Assembly (NCBI RefSeq): GCF_003952165.1
Contig: NZ_RXFT01000003.1
Coordinates: 1-64,000, forward strand
Direction: 5' to 3'
Length of the DNA: 64,000 nt
Origin: Variovorax guangxiensis
Lineage (GTDB): Bacteria > Pseudomonadota > Gammaproteobacteria > Burkholderiales > Burkholderiaceae_C
Part shown: positions 15,614 to 26,474 of the stretch, one piece after another
Numbering within the stretch: the stretch's first letter is position 1
Layout of the letters: each line of letters opens with the position of its first letter
The notes under the pieces: generated by a model
Told to the model about the DNA's origin: nothing
Seen by the model: the letters and a program-made list of their open reading frames with translations, nothing else
The model's database searches: none
Program-made: the position numbers and the translations under genes

Positions 15614-18600
15614 ATGAACCCAGACCCCCTGCCTTCCTCTTTCCAGGCGTTCGCCGACGGACTGCCATCCGCGCCTTCGCCGCTGCGCGCCCGCATCACC
15701 ACGGCCTGCCGCCGCCCCGAGCCGCAGGCACTGCCGCCGTTGCTCGCGCAGGCCCGGTTGCCAGACGATCAGGCGGAGGAGGCACAGGCGCTCGCCATGC
15801 GCATCGCCCGGCAGCTGCGCGACCGCAGGAGCGCGAGCGGCCGCGCCGGCCTCGTGCAGGGCCTGCTGCAGGAATACGCGCTGTCGTCGCAGGAAGGCGT
15901 GGCGCTGATGTGCCTGGCCGAGGCGCTGCTGCGCATTCCCGATGCGGGCACGCGCGACGCGCTCATACGCGACAAGATCGCGCACGGCCAGTGGCAGTCG
16001 CACGCGGGCCGCAGCCCCTCGGTGTTCGTCAACGCCGCGACCTGGGGCCTGCTGCTCACCGGCAAGCTGGTGGCCACGCACAGCGAGACCAGCCTGTCGA
16101 CGGTGCTCACGCGCCTCATCGGCAAGGGCGGCGAGCCGCTGATCCGCAAGGGCGTGGACATGGCGATGCGGATGATGGGCGAGCAGTTCGTCACCGGGGA
16201 GACCATCGCGCAGGCGCTCGGCAATGCGCGCGAGCTGGAGGCGCAGGGCTTCCGCTATTCGTACGACATGCTCGGCGAAGCGGCACTGACCATGGAGGAC
16301 GCGAAGCGCTACCGCAACGCGTACGAAGAGGCCATCCAAGCCATCGGCAAGGCGTCGGCGCGGCGCGGCGTGTACGAGGGGCCGGGCATCTCCATCAAGC
16401 TCTCGGCGCTGCACCCGCGCTACAGCCGCGCGCAGCATTCGCGCGTGATGGCCGGGCTGTACCCGGTGCTGCACGACCTCGCGCTGCTGGCGCGGCAGCA
16501 CGACATCGGCCTGAACATCGACGCGGAGGAAGCCGACCGGCTGGAGCTCTCGCTCGACCTGCTGGAGCGCCTGTGCTTCGAGCCCGAACTCGCGGGCTGG
16601 AACGGCATCGGCTTCGTGGTGCAGGCCTACCAGAAGCGCTGCCCCTTCGTGATCGACTTCGTGATCGACCTCGCGCGGCGCAGCGGCCACCGGCTGATGG
16701 TGCGGCTGGTGAAGGGCGCCTACTGGGACAGCGAGATCAAGCGCGCGCAGCTCGACGGGCTCGACGGCTACCCGGTCTACACGCGCAAGGCCTACACAGA
16801 CGTGTCGTACCTCGCCTGCGCGCGCAAGCTGCTCGATGCGCCCGAGGCGGTGTACCCGCAGTTCGCCACGCACAACGCGCACACGCTGGCGGCCATCTAC
16901 ACGATGGCGGATCCGTCGCGCTACGAGCCGGGGCAGTACGAGTTCCAGTGCCTGCACGGCATGGGCGAGCCGCTGTACGAGCAGGTGGTAGGCCCGCTCG
17001 CGCGGCCCTGCCGCATCTACGCGCCGGTGGGCACGCACGAGACACTGCTGGCGTACCTGGTGCGCAGGCTGCTGGAGAACGGCGCCAACACCTCCTTCGT
17101 GAACCGCATCGCGGACCCGACGATTCCGCTCGACGTGCTGGTGGAAGACCCGGTCGCGACGGTGGAGCACATGGCGGTGCAGGAAGGCATGACGGGCCTG
17201 CCGCATCCGGCCATCCCGCTACCGGCGGCCTTGTACGGAACGCAGCGCGCCAACTCGCGCGGCCTCGACCTCGCGAGCGACGACAGCCTGCGCGCGCTGG
17301 GCCAAGTGCTGGGCGAAAGCGCGTCCGACCACTGGCGTGCGGCGCCGATGCTGGCCGAGGCCGCGCCCAACGGCGAGACGGCGAACGTGCTGAACCCCGC
17401 CGACCATCGCGACATCGTCGGGCAGGTCCAGGAAGCCACGCTCGCCGATGTCGAATCGGCCATCGCGCAGGCCCATGCCTTCGCGCCGGCATGGGCCGCC
17501 ACGCCACCCGCCGAACGCGCAGCGCTGCTCGAACACACCGCCGAAAGGCTCGAACAGGGCATGCCCCGCCTGCTCGGCCTGCTGACGCGCGAGGCCGGAA
17601 AGACGTACGCCAACGCCATCGCGGAGGTGCGCGAGGCGGTGGACTTCCTGCGCTACTACGCGGCGCAGGCGCGCAGCGATTTCTCCAACGACACGCATCG
17701 TGCGCTCGGCCCCATGGCCTGCATCAGCCCGTGGAACTTTCCGCTGGCGATCTTCACCGGCCAGGTGGCGGCCGCGCTCGCGGCCGGCAACCCGGTGCTG
17801 GCCAAGCCGGCCGAGCAGACGCCGCTGGTCGCGGCAGAGGCGGTGCGCGTGCTGTGGGAAGCCGGCATTCCCCGCGCGGCGGTGCAGCTGCTGCCCGGCC
17901 GTGGCGAGACGGTGGGTGCCGCGCTGGTGGCCGATGCGCGCGTGCAGGGCGTGATGTTCACCGGCTCCACCGAGGTCGCGCGCATCCTGCAGAAGACGCT
18001 GTCGCAGCGCCTGGGCGCGCACGGCGCGCCGGTACCGCTCATTGCCGAGACCGGCGGGCAGAACGCGATGATCGTCGACTCCTCCGCGCTGGTGGAGCAG
18101 GTGGTGGCCGACGTGATGGCCTCCGCCTTCGACAGCGCGGGCCAGCGCTGCTCCGCGCTGCGCGTGCTCTGCGTGCAGGAAGAAGCGGCCGAGCGCGTGG
18201 TCGCGATGCTCAAGGGCGCGATGGCCGAGGCCGCCATCGGCAACCCGGCCCGCCTCTCAGTGGACGTGGGCCCGGTGATCGACGCCGAGGCGCGCGACGG
18301 CATCGAACGCCACGTCGAGGCGATGCGCGCGCGTGGCCATGCCGTGTTCCGCCAGGCCCGCGAGCATGGCGACGACACCCGCCACGGCACCTTCGTGACA
18401 CCCACGCTGATCGAGCTCGACGGCATCTCCGAGCTGCAGCGCGAAGTGTTCGGCCCGGTGCTGCATCTCGTGCGCTACCGCCGCCGCGACCTCGGCGCGC
18501 TGGTCGGGCAGATCAACGGCACCGGCTACGGACTGACGCTGGGCGTGCACACGCGCATCGACGAGACCATCGCGCAGGTCGTGGAGAACGCGAAGGCAGG

Positions 18601-19330
18601 CAACGTCTACGTGAACCGCAACATCGTGGGCGCGGTGGTGGGCGTGCAGCCCTTCGGCGGCGAGGGCCTGTCGGGCACGGGGCCGAAGGCGGGCGGGCCG
18701 CTGTACATGCTGCGCATGCTGTCGGCGCGGCCTGACGACGCGATGGCGCGCGCGGTGACGGGCGCCGCGCCGGCTTCGCATCCGGCGCTGTCGGCGCTGG
18801 CCCGCTGGGCCGATGCGACCGGCCGGCACGCGCTGTCGGCGCAGTGCGCGCTCTTCGCGGCGCAGTCGCGCTCGGGCAGTTCGCGCACGCTGGCCGGACC
18901 GACCGGCGAACGCAACGTCTACAGGCTGGAGCCGCGCGAGGCGGTGCTGTGCCTGGCCGATGCGGAAGAAGACCGGCTGACGCAGCTCGCCGCCGTGCTC
19001 GCGGTGGGCAGTGGCGCGATCTGGCCCGCAGATGCGGCGGCGCAAAGCCTGCGCGCATCGCTGCCGGCCGAGGTGCAGCAATGCGTGGCCATCGCGAGCG
19101 ACTGGTCGTCGGACACGGTGGCGTTCGACGCCGCGCTGCATCACGGCGATGCGCAGGGGCTCTCGGAAGTGATGCGGCGCGTCGCCGCGCGGCCGGGCCC
19201 CATCGTCGGCGTGCGCGGCTTCGCGCCCGGAGAGGCGCGCATTCCGCTCGAAAGCCTGGTGGTGGAGCGCGCGATCAGCACCAACACCGCGGCGGCGGGC
19301 GGCAACGCGAGCCTGATGACGATCGGCTGA
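15614..19330 (+). CDS. putA: Bifunctional proline dehydrogenase / glutamate-semialdehyde dehydrogenase PutA
   Basis: Oxidises proline to glutamate in two channelled steps at the inner membrane face, passing electrons to quinone via FAD and then to NAD. At 1238 residues it lacks the N-terminal ribbon-helix-helix DNA-binding domain of enterobacterial PutA (about 1320), so it should be purely catalytic and not its own repressor. The proline dehydrogenase barrel is at ~160-500 (GPGISIKLSALHPRY, LVKGAYWDSEIK, GTHETLLAYLVRRLLENG). The aldehyde dehydrogenase is at ~560-1030, with SPWNFPLAIFTGQ, FTGSTEVA, and catalytic Cys near 845 in SAGQRCSALR. A C-terminal ALDH-superfamily-like domain follows. ATG 15614 is chosen over the upstream open frame, which overlaps the divergent esterase. 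Confidence 0.96.
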   Translation: MNPDPLPSSFQAFADGLPSAPSPLRARITTACRRPEPQALPPLLAQARLPDDQAEEAQALAMRIARQLRDRRSASGRAGLVQGLLQEYALSSQEGVALMCLAEALLRIPDAGTRDALIRDKIAHGQWQSHAGRSPSVFVNAATWGLLLTGKLVATHSETSLSTVLTRLIGKGGEPLIRKGVDMAMRMMGEQFVTGETIAQALGNARELEAQGFRYSYDMLGEAALTMEDAKRYRNAYEEAIQAIGKASARRGVYEGPGISIKLSALHPRYSRAQHSRVMAGLYPVLHDLALLARQHDIGLNIDAEEADRLELSLDLLERLCFEPELAGWNGIGFVVQAYQKRCPFVIDFVIDLARRSGHRLMVRLVKGAYWDSEIKRAQLDGLDGYPVYTRKAYTDVSYLACARKLLDAPEAVYPQFATHNAHTLAAIYTMADPSRYEPGQYEFQCLHGMGEPLYEQVVGPLARPCRIYAPVGTHETLLAYLVRRLLENGANTSFVNRIADPTIPLDVLVEDPVATVEHMAVQEGMTGLPHPAIPLPAALYGTQRANSRGLDLASDDSLRALGQVLGESASDHWRAAPMLAEAAPNGETANVLNPADHRDIVGQVQEATLADVESAIAQAHAFAPAWAATPPAERAALLEHTAERLEQGMPRLLGLLTREAGKTYANAIAEVREAVDFLRYYAAQARSDFSNDTHRALGPMACISPWNFPLAIFTGQVAAALAAGNPVLAKPAEQTPLVAAEAVRVLWEAGIPRAAVQLLPGRGETVGAALVADARVQGVMFTGSTEVARILQKTLSQRLGAHGAPVPLIAETGGQNAMIVDSSALVEQVVADVMASAFDSAGQRCSALRVLCVQEEAAERVVAMLKGAMAEAAIGNPARLSVDVGPVIDAEARDGIERHVEAMRARGHAVFRQAREHGDDTRHGTFVTPTLIELDGISELQREVFGPVLHLVRYRRRDLGALVGQINGTGYGLTLGVHTRIDETIAQVVENAKAGNVYVNRNIVGAVVGVQPFGGEGLSGTGPKAGGPLYMLRMLSARPDDAMARAVTGAAPASHPALSALARWADATGRHALSAQCALFAAQSRSGSSRTLAGPTGERNVYRLEPREAVLCLADAEEDRLTQLAAVLAVGSGAIWPADAAAQSLRASLPAEVQQCVAIASDWSSDTVAFDAALHHGDAQGLSEVMRRVAARPGPIVGVRGFAPGEARIPLESLVVERAISTNTAAAGGNASLMTIG

Positions 19331-19348
19331 GCGCTCCCGGCCAGCCAG

Positions 19349-19741
19349 CTATTTGTCGAACGCGGGGTCGATCGGCACGCGGTAGCCGTTGACGAGCCGG
19401 TTGGTCTCGTTGGCCATGCCGACCACGGCCATGAGCTCGGCGAACATCGCGGGCGTCATGCCGGCCTTCTCCGCGCCGGCGTGGTGGCTCGCGGTGCAGT
19501 AGCCGCAGCCGTTGGTGACGCTCACGGCGAGGTAGACCATCTCCTTCACCACCGGGTCGAGCGCGCCGGGCGCCATCATCTCCTTCAGGCTGCTCCAGGT
19601 GCGCCGGAGCGTGGCAGGGTCGTTGGCGAGGTACTTCCAGAAGTTGTTGACGTCGGGCACGTTGCGCGTGGTCTTGATGTCGTCGAAGACGGCGCGCACT
19701 TCTTCCGAAGCGGCCGCGTATTCGATGGGCTGGGGTTTCAT
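19349..19741 (-). CDS. Carboxymuconolactone decarboxylase / AhpD-like family protein
   Basis: A 130-residue protein with the AhpD-type redox site NGCGYCTASHH (C-x-x-C followed by a histidine four residues later) near residues 78-88. This points to alkylhydroperoxidase-like chemistry, not the decarboxylase branch. A good ribosome site (AGGAG) lies just before the ATG at 19741. It is convergent with putA, 18 bp apart, and sits in the same region as katG, so a peroxide-defence role is plausible but not shown. Confidence 0.88.
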   Translation of the reverse strand: MKPQPIEYAAASEEVRAVFDDIKTTRNVPDVNNFWKYLANDPATLRRTWSSLKEMMAPGALDPVVKEMVYLAVSVTNGCGYCTASHHAGAEKAGMTPAMFAELMAVVGMANETNRLVNGYRVPIDPAFDK

Positions 19742-19804
19742 GCAAGGCTCCTGATGGTGGATGCGTTGCCGGCAACGGTACCAGCCTTCACCGCGCCCTG
19801 CCCG

Positions 19805-20248
19805 TCAGTAAGTCTGCAGGAACCGGGCATGCTCCCGGTGCATGTGCGAGCGCGCGAGCAGCCACTTTCTCAGCGCGGCCTGCTTGTCGGGCGAGAGGTC
19901 CTTCGAGCATTGGTCGAAGGCCTCGCCGAGCAGCCTGAACTCGACGTCCAGGTGGCGGCGCGATGGCGGCGCGCCGGCCGGCGAGTTGTTCCGCGCGAAG
20001 TTCAGCAGCGCTTCCTGGCCGAAGGCTTCCATCTCCTTGACGAGGCGGCTGCGCTCCAGCATCAGGCGACGCACGATGGCGTTGCGCCTGCGCGGCCCGA
20101 AACGGCGCAGGATGGGGTTGGAGTCGTCGCCCTGCACAGTCGCCAGGATGATGTCCATCTGCTCGAGCAGATGCAGCCACTGCTCGGGCTGGAAGAACTC
20201 CACCGATGCAGCGGGCGCCTTCTCTTCTTTCCTCTTCACGACGAGCAT
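19805..20248 (-). CDS. Hypothetical protein, 147 residues, mostly helical
   Basis: I do not recognise a family. The product begins with a basic-acidic stretch (MLVVKRKEEK) and then reads as amphipathic helices rich in Arg, Leu and Glu (EQWLHLLEQMDIIL, RRNAIVRRLMLERSRLVKEME, KWLLARSHMHREHARFLQ). There is no signal peptide or membrane segment, and one cysteine (QCSKD). A strong ribosome site (AGGAGA) precedes the ATG at 20248, which supports it being real. It lies downstream of katG on the same strand, beyond two hairpins. Confidence 0.65.
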   Translation of the reverse strand: MLVVKRKEEKAPAASVEFFQPEQWLHLLEQMDIILATVQGDDSNPILRRFGPRRRNAIVRRLMLERSRLVKEMEAFGQEALLNFARNNSPAGAPPSRRHLDVEFRLLGEAFDQCSKDLSPDKQAALRKWLLARSHMHREHARFLQTY

Positions 20249-20283
20249 GGTTGTCTCCTGCTGTCATTCTTTTTCTGCCGATG

Positions 20284-20310
20284 AGCCCCGGCCTGCTTCG
20301 GGCCGGGGCT
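20284..20310 (-). terminator. Hairpin downstream of katG (distal)
   Basis: A perfect 10-bp stem (AGCCCCGGCC at 20284-20293 with its complement at 20301-20310) and a 7-base loop lies 54-80 bp past the katG stop. No U-tract follows on either strand, so termination is possible but unproven. Confidence 0.45.
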
Positions 20311-20330
20311 TCACGCGCTGCCGTACTCGG

Positions 20331-20352
20331 CGGCGGCCGGAGCCGGCCGCCG
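20331..20352 (-). terminator. Hairpin downstream of katG (proximal)
   Basis: A perfect GC-only palindrome (CGGCGGCCGG at 20331-20340, complement at 20343-20352) starts 12 bp after the katG stop. It forms a very stable stem with a tight loop and, with the second hairpin, probably ends or protects the katG message. Confidence 0.45.
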
Positions 20353-20363
20353 TCCGCGAACGA

Positions 20364-22642
<2,279 letters not shown>

Positions 22643-22660
22643 CCAAATTGAGTGCATTGA

Positions 22661-22683
22661 ATTCATAGCCAAGACCTATGAAT
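22661..22683. promoter_or_regulatory. OxyR-type binding site upstream of katG
   Basis: ATTCATAG (22661-22668), seven bases, then its exact complement CTATGAAT (22676-22683). The core ATAG-N7-CTAT is the OxyR recognition unit. The centre falls about 65 bp before the predicted katG transcript start, a standard activating position. It supports peroxide induction of katG. The same site lies 3' of the tautomerase gene, so it is unlikely to serve that operon. Confidence 0.65.
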
Positions 22684-22705
22684 TTCGCCTTGTCCGGTGA
22701 AGGCT

Positions 22706-22942
22706 CTAGCCGCTGTTCTTCGGCTGCGAGCCTGGCATCGGAACCAGCCCCTGGCGAACGGCGGTGGTCGTGTGGCCGCCGAAGCCCCAGTTGTCGGTGT
22801 CGACCTCCTCGATGACGATGTGCGTCCACTCCGGCGGCTTGTGCAGCACGCGCTCGAGCGTCTCGGTGACCTCGCGGATGACCTGCGCCTTCTGCTCGGC
22901 GGTGTTGCCCTCGCGGGTGATGCGGATGCTGACGAATGGCAT
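22706..22942 (-). CDS. 4-oxalocrotonate tautomerase family protein
   Basis: A 78-residue tautomerase-superfamily protein. After Met removal the N-terminus is Pro-1, the catalytic base (MPFVSIRITREG), and the length matches the short-subunit family that forms hexamers. A conserved basic residue lies near residue 12. A strong ribosome site (AAGGAG) precedes the ATG at 22942. It follows an SDR gene by 28 bp on the same strand, so the two are co-transcribed and likely act on related keto/enol metabolites. The substrate is unknown. Confidence 0.88.
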   Translation of the reverse strand: MPFVSIRITREGNTAEQKAQVIREVTETLERVLHKPPEWTHIVIEEVDTDNWGFGGHTTTAVRQGLVPMPGSQPKNSG

Positions 22943-22970
22943 GGCCGTATCTCCTTTTTCCTGGCCGCAC

Positions 22971-23705
22971 TCAGCGCCCGGCGCTGAAGCCGCCGTCCAC
23001 CGGCAGCACGGTGCCGGTTACGAAGCCGGCGCGGGCGAGGTAGAGCACGGCTTCGTCGATGTCGCGCGTGGTGCCGATGCGGCCCAGCGGGTGCAGTCCG
23101 GCGAGCGCCGCGTGGTTGTCGGCGCTGTGCATGGGCGTATCGACCACGCCCGGCGCCACCGCATTGACCGTCACGCCGTAGGGCGCGAGTTCGAGCGCCA
23201 GCGCGCGCGTGGCCTCGTTGACGCCGCCCTTGAGCGCAACCGCCAGCAGCGCGGGCACGCCGCTGTGCGGCTGCATCGCGATCGCGGCGGTGATGTTGAT
23301 GATCCTGCCGCTGCGCCGTTCGCTCATGTGCTTCGCCGCTTCCTGCGACGCGTAGAGCACGCCCTTCAGGTTGGTCGCGATGTTCTCCTCGATCTCCTGC
23401 GGCGTGAACTGGACGAAGGGCTTGGCGGTGAAGATGCCCGCGTTGTTCACCAGCACGTCGACGTGGCCGTAGCGCGCGATGGCCTGTGCGAACAACTCGC
23501 GCGCCGACTCCGGCCGGCCGACGTCGCCCGCGACGCCCAGGAAGCGCCCTCCTGCGTTCAGGCCTTCGGCCGCGGCCTGCAGGCGCTGCTCGGTGCGGCC
23601 GGTGCCCACGACGTTGTAGCCCTCGCGCAGGAAGGCCTCGGCCAGGCCCAGGCCGATGCCGCTGGTGGCGCCGGTGATGACGACGGTGTTTTCAGACTTG
23701 CTCAT
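22971..23705 (-). CDS. SDR-family oxidoreductase lacking the canonical catalytic tyrosine
   Basis: A 244-residue short-chain dehydrogenase with an intact Rossmann start (TGATSGIG near residues 11-18) and NNAG near 90. The active-site segment reads SGVPALLAVALKGG. The lysine is present, but the position four residues before it, normally Tyr, is Ala, and the preceding Ser region reads NITAAIA. I checked the codons on the minus strand. Non-canonical SDRs of this type exist and may use another residue, act on a self-activated substrate, or be non-enzymatic. Operon with the tautomerase, divergent from LysR at 23859. Confidence 0.9.
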   Translation of the reverse strand: MSKSENTVVITGATSGIGLGLAEAFLREGYNVVGTGRTEQRLQAAAEGLNAGGRFLGVAGDVGRPESARELFAQAIARYGHVDVLVNNAGIFTAKPFVQFTPQEIEENIATNLKGVLYASQEAAKHMSERRSGRIINITAAIAMQPHSGVPALLAVALKGGVNEATRALALELAPYGVTVNAVAPGVVDTPMHSADNHAALAGLHPLGRIGTTRDIDEAVLYLARAGFVTGTVLPVDGGFSAGR

Positions 23706-23790
23706 GGTGGTCCTCGATCAGGTTCGGTTTCAGAAAAAAGTTCGGAAGGGCCGGTGCGGATTTCAGGTTTCGCCACCGGTTGGACTGAAC

Positions 23791-23817
23791 TTTATTGATG
23801 ACAAGGAGAGCAATAAA
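23791..23817. promoter_or_regulatory. Inverted repeat between the SDR operon and its divergent LysR gene
   Basis: TTTATTG (23791-23797) and CAATAAA (23811-23817) are exact complements 13 bp apart, in an AT-rich part of the 153-bp divergent gap. The placement suits a LysR binding site; inferred from symmetry and context. Confidence 0.45.
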
Positions 23818-23858
23818 CACACGCGACTACACTTGTCTTGATACTTCATGTAATCAAT

Positions 23859-24767
23859 ATGCAGCGCCAATTCGACGACGTACTCCTGGGCAGCATCGAG
23901 CTGTTCTGCCTGGCGGCCGAGGCCGGCAGCTTCACCGCGGCCGCCAACGCGGCGGGCGTCACGCCGGCGGCGGTGAGCCGCTCCATCGCGCGGCTGGAGA
24001 AGCGCCTGGGCGTGCGCCTCTTCGTGCGCTCCACGCGCAGCATCCGGCTCACCGAAGGCGGGCGGGAGTACTTCGAGCAGTGCCGCGCCGCCCTGCACCA
24101 GCTGGCGGAGGCCGAGCACAAGCTCACCGGCGAGCAGGTGCAGCCTTCGGGCACGCTGCGCATCAGCGCGCCCACCACCTATGGGCACCACCGCCTGCTG
24201 CCGCTGCTGCCCGGGTTCCGCGCGCGCTATCCGCTGATCAAGGTCGAGGCGCACATCAGCAACCGCAACATCGACCTGCACGAGGAGAACTTCGACGTCG
24301 CGATCCGCTTTCGCGCCCAGCCCGATTCGACGATGGTGGCGCGCCATCTGGAAGACGCGAAGCTCGTGGTGGTTGCGAGCCCGGCCTACCTGCGCCGCGC
24401 GGGGCAGCCGCTGACGCTGGACGACCTCGCGCGGCACGAGTGCATCCAGTTCGACCTGCCCAGCAGCGGGCGGCAGATTCCGTGGCTGTTCACGGACAAC
24501 GGGCGCGAGAAGGAAATCCTCTCCACCGGCAACTACAGCTGTGCCGAAGACGTGCTCGCGGGCGTCACGCTGGCCCGGGCCGGCGCGGGGCTGTTCCAGA
24601 CCTACGGCTTCGTCGTCGAGAAAGACCTGGCGCGCGGCGAGCTGGTCGAGGTGCTGCAGCCCTACGCCGGGCGCTCACGGCCGGTGAGCCTGATCTATCC
24701 GCATGCGCGGCTGCTGCCCTCTCGGGTGCGGGCGTTCGTGGAGTTCATCGTGGAGCGCGCCACCTAG
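23859..24767 (+). CDS. LysR-family transcriptional regulator
   Basis: A 302-residue LysR protein of the CrgA/DsdC-like group, with the helix-turn-helix at residues ~8-65 (IELFCLAAEAGSFTAAA, then AAVSRSIARLEKRLG) and an effector domain with TYGHHRLLPLLPGF. The ATG at 23859 (MQRQFDDV) is chosen over an upstream TTG/ATA-rich extension. It is divergent from the SDR/tautomerase pair and is its probable regulator. The sequence just before the start is AT-rich, and no good ribosome site is seen. Confidence 0.9.
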   Translation: MQRQFDDVLLGSIELFCLAAEAGSFTAAANAAGVTPAAVSRSIARLEKRLGVRLFVRSTRSIRLTEGGREYFEQCRAALHQLAEAEHKLTGEQVQPSGTLRISAPTTYGHHRLLPLLPGFRARYPLIKVEAHISNRNIDLHEENFDVAIRFRAQPDSTMVARHLEDAKLVVVASPAYLRRAGQPLTLDDLARHECIQFDLPSSGRQIPWLFTDNGREKEILSTGNYSCAEDVLAGVTLARAGAGLFQTYGFVVEKDLARGELVEVLQPYAGRSRPVSLIYPHARLLPSRVRAFVEFIVERAT

Positions 24768-24777
24768 GCAAGGGCCC

Positions 24778-25404
24778 TCAATGCGGCGGAGCCTGGATCT
24801 GCCAGTACGTTTCGGCGCCTCGTTTTCTCGGAATCAATCCGGGCCGTTGACCGGCACGCGCACCGCCGTAGAAAAGAGCCATGTCCTCCAGAAGGGCCGG
24901 CGAGTCTCCATATTTCGAATGCCCGAGAACGTCGGTGTCGATGTCGCTCGCATCGATGGTCTCGACGCCAGGCGAGAGCGTCAGCGCTGCGCCCGCGATG
25001 CCCGCGCGAGGCCTTCCCCAGACGACCCTGGAAGCGTTCAGCGCCTTGTCGTTGTCCGATGCATAGAGGTTCACGGCGTAGCCGGCCTTGACCATCGCCG
25101 GCGCGATCTGCACCGTGAAGACCCTGGCGTCGATGTCGGGAGCCGCCAGCGTGACCAGCTTCACCTTGGCGGCCAGCTTCGGGCGATTCAGGGCGAGCGA
25201 CATCAGCGCATGGGTCGTCGTCCAGGAGCCCATGCTGTGCGCAAGAACGTAGATCTCCTCGGCGCGGGTCTTCTCCCCGAACTGGACGAGAAACTCCTCG
25301 AGCGCGGGAATGGAGCTGATGGCCTTGGTGAAGTCCCGCAGGTAGTTGGCGGTTCCCTCGACGGGCGACTCGCCATTCGACGGCCAGCTGAAAAAGGCCG
25401 GCAT
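24778..25404 (-). pseudogene. 5'-truncated DUF900-type alpha/beta hydrolase
   Basis: The frame encodes the C-terminal two-thirds of a DUF900 hydrolase: FSWPSNG at the very start, LAHSMGSW nucleophile elbow near residue 58, LAAPDIDARVF, YASDNDKAL and a final HSKYGDSP region with the likely catalytic His. The normal N-terminal half, which carries the VFVHG-type strand and usually a signal or lipid anchor, is missing. The minus-strand sequence between 25405 and 25648 does not encode it in any frame I can read. The visible ATG is therefore probably a remnant start. The break lies 244 bp from the beta-lactamase gene, so an insertion or rearrangement may have removed the 5' end. Confidence 0.6.
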
Positions 25405-25648
25405 CTAGGCACGCCTCATCTTGCGACGGCGCCCGAGAGGAGACATCCCTCGAATTGGTGATGCACCTTTTCGCACTCCGGCGACAAGCCTTCATGGCAT
25501 GGAACGATAAACTCGGCGCGCTGGCCGAGGGCCCTGCACCACGCGCGAATACCACGCCGGCATCTTCGATCCCCGGGTACCGCGGGATGCTCCAGAAGCA
25601 CGCCCCGGCACCGGGCTCCCATTCTTCCCCGCAGAAAAAACAGACAAC

Positions 25649-26461
25649 ATGCGCAACCGCGTCCTCCAGGTCGCCGCGACAGCAGCGGCCGTTCTTTTTT
25701 CGGCGCCTTTCGCGACCGCGCACGAGCTGTGCACGCTGATCGCCGATGCCGATGCCGATTCCGGCAAGGTGCTTCTGCAGCGCGGCCCTGCCTGTTCCGA
25801 GCGCGTGACGCCCGCCTCGACTTTCAAGCTCGCCATCAGCCTCATGGGCTACGACGCGGGGGTGCTGAAGGACGCTGCACAGCCGGCCTTGCCTTATCAG
25901 GCGGGGTATCCGGATTGGGGTGGCGATGCCTGGCGGCGCGACATCACGCCGGCCACATGGATCAGGGACTCCGTCTTCTGGTACTCGCAGCAGGTTGTGA
26001 AGCGGGTCGGGCAGGAGCGCTTCGCGCAATATGTGAAGGCTTTTCGGTATGGCAATGCAGATGTCTCTGCCGTGCCGGTCGATGACCCTGGGCAGAACGG
26101 CGTCTGGGTGATGAGTTCCCTGCGCATCTCCCCCGAGGAACAGCTTGCGTTCATGCGCAAGATCGTGCGCCGCCAGCTGCCGGTGAGTGCGCATGCCTTC
26201 GACATGACCGCACTCATCGCAAGCTACGGCGCCACGGTCGACGGCTGGGCCGTGCATGGCAAGACGGGCACCGGGTCGCCAGGCACCGACAACCGCTACG
26301 ACGCGAGCCGCGCTTATGGCTGGTACGTGGGCTGGGCCACCAAGGGCGCGCGAAGGGTGGTGTTCGCACGCCTCATTCAGGATGAGCAGGCGCTCAGGCC
26401 CAACGCGGGCCTGCGTGCGCGCGACGAACTGCTTCGGCTTCTGCCAACCGTCGACCATTGA
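25649..26461 (+). CDS. blaOXA: Class D (OXA-type) beta-lactamase
   Basis: A 270-residue periplasmic serine beta-lactamase; signal peptide cleaved near TAHA at residue 25. Class D motifs are visible: STFK at 57-60 (serine nucleophile and the lysine that is carbamylated), YGN at 134-136, KTG near 208, and GWYVGW near 230. Motif II (normally Ser-x-Val) reads Ser-Val-Phe at 108-110, so the valine lining the lysine pocket is replaced. Overall it resembles the intrinsic OXA-57/OXA-42 enzymes of Burkholderia (LISLMGYDAG-like and WYSQQV context). Probably a chromosomal species-specific enzyme. It is followed 13 bp later by a polysaccharide deacetylase gene, with which it is likely co-transcribed. No regulator is adjacent. 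Confidence 0.93.
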   Translation: MRNRVLQVAATAAAVLFSAPFATAHELCTLIADADADSGKVLLQRGPACSERVTPASTFKLAISLMGYDAGVLKDAAQPALPYQAGYPDWGGDAWRRDITPATWIRDSVFWYSQQVVKRVGQERFAQYVKAFRYGNADVSAVPVDDPGQNGVWVMSSLRISPEEQLAFMRKIVRRQLPVSAHAFDMTALIASYGATVDGWAVHGKTGTGSPGTDNRYDASRAYGWYVGWATKGARRVVFARLIQDEQALRPNAGLRARDELLRLLPTVDH

Positions 26462-26474
26462 GGCGGGCATCGAC

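Noticed and set aside
15338..17206. 622-codon minus-strand frame opposite putA
   Set aside because: Same GC artefact; no motifs, and putA is unambiguous on the other strand.
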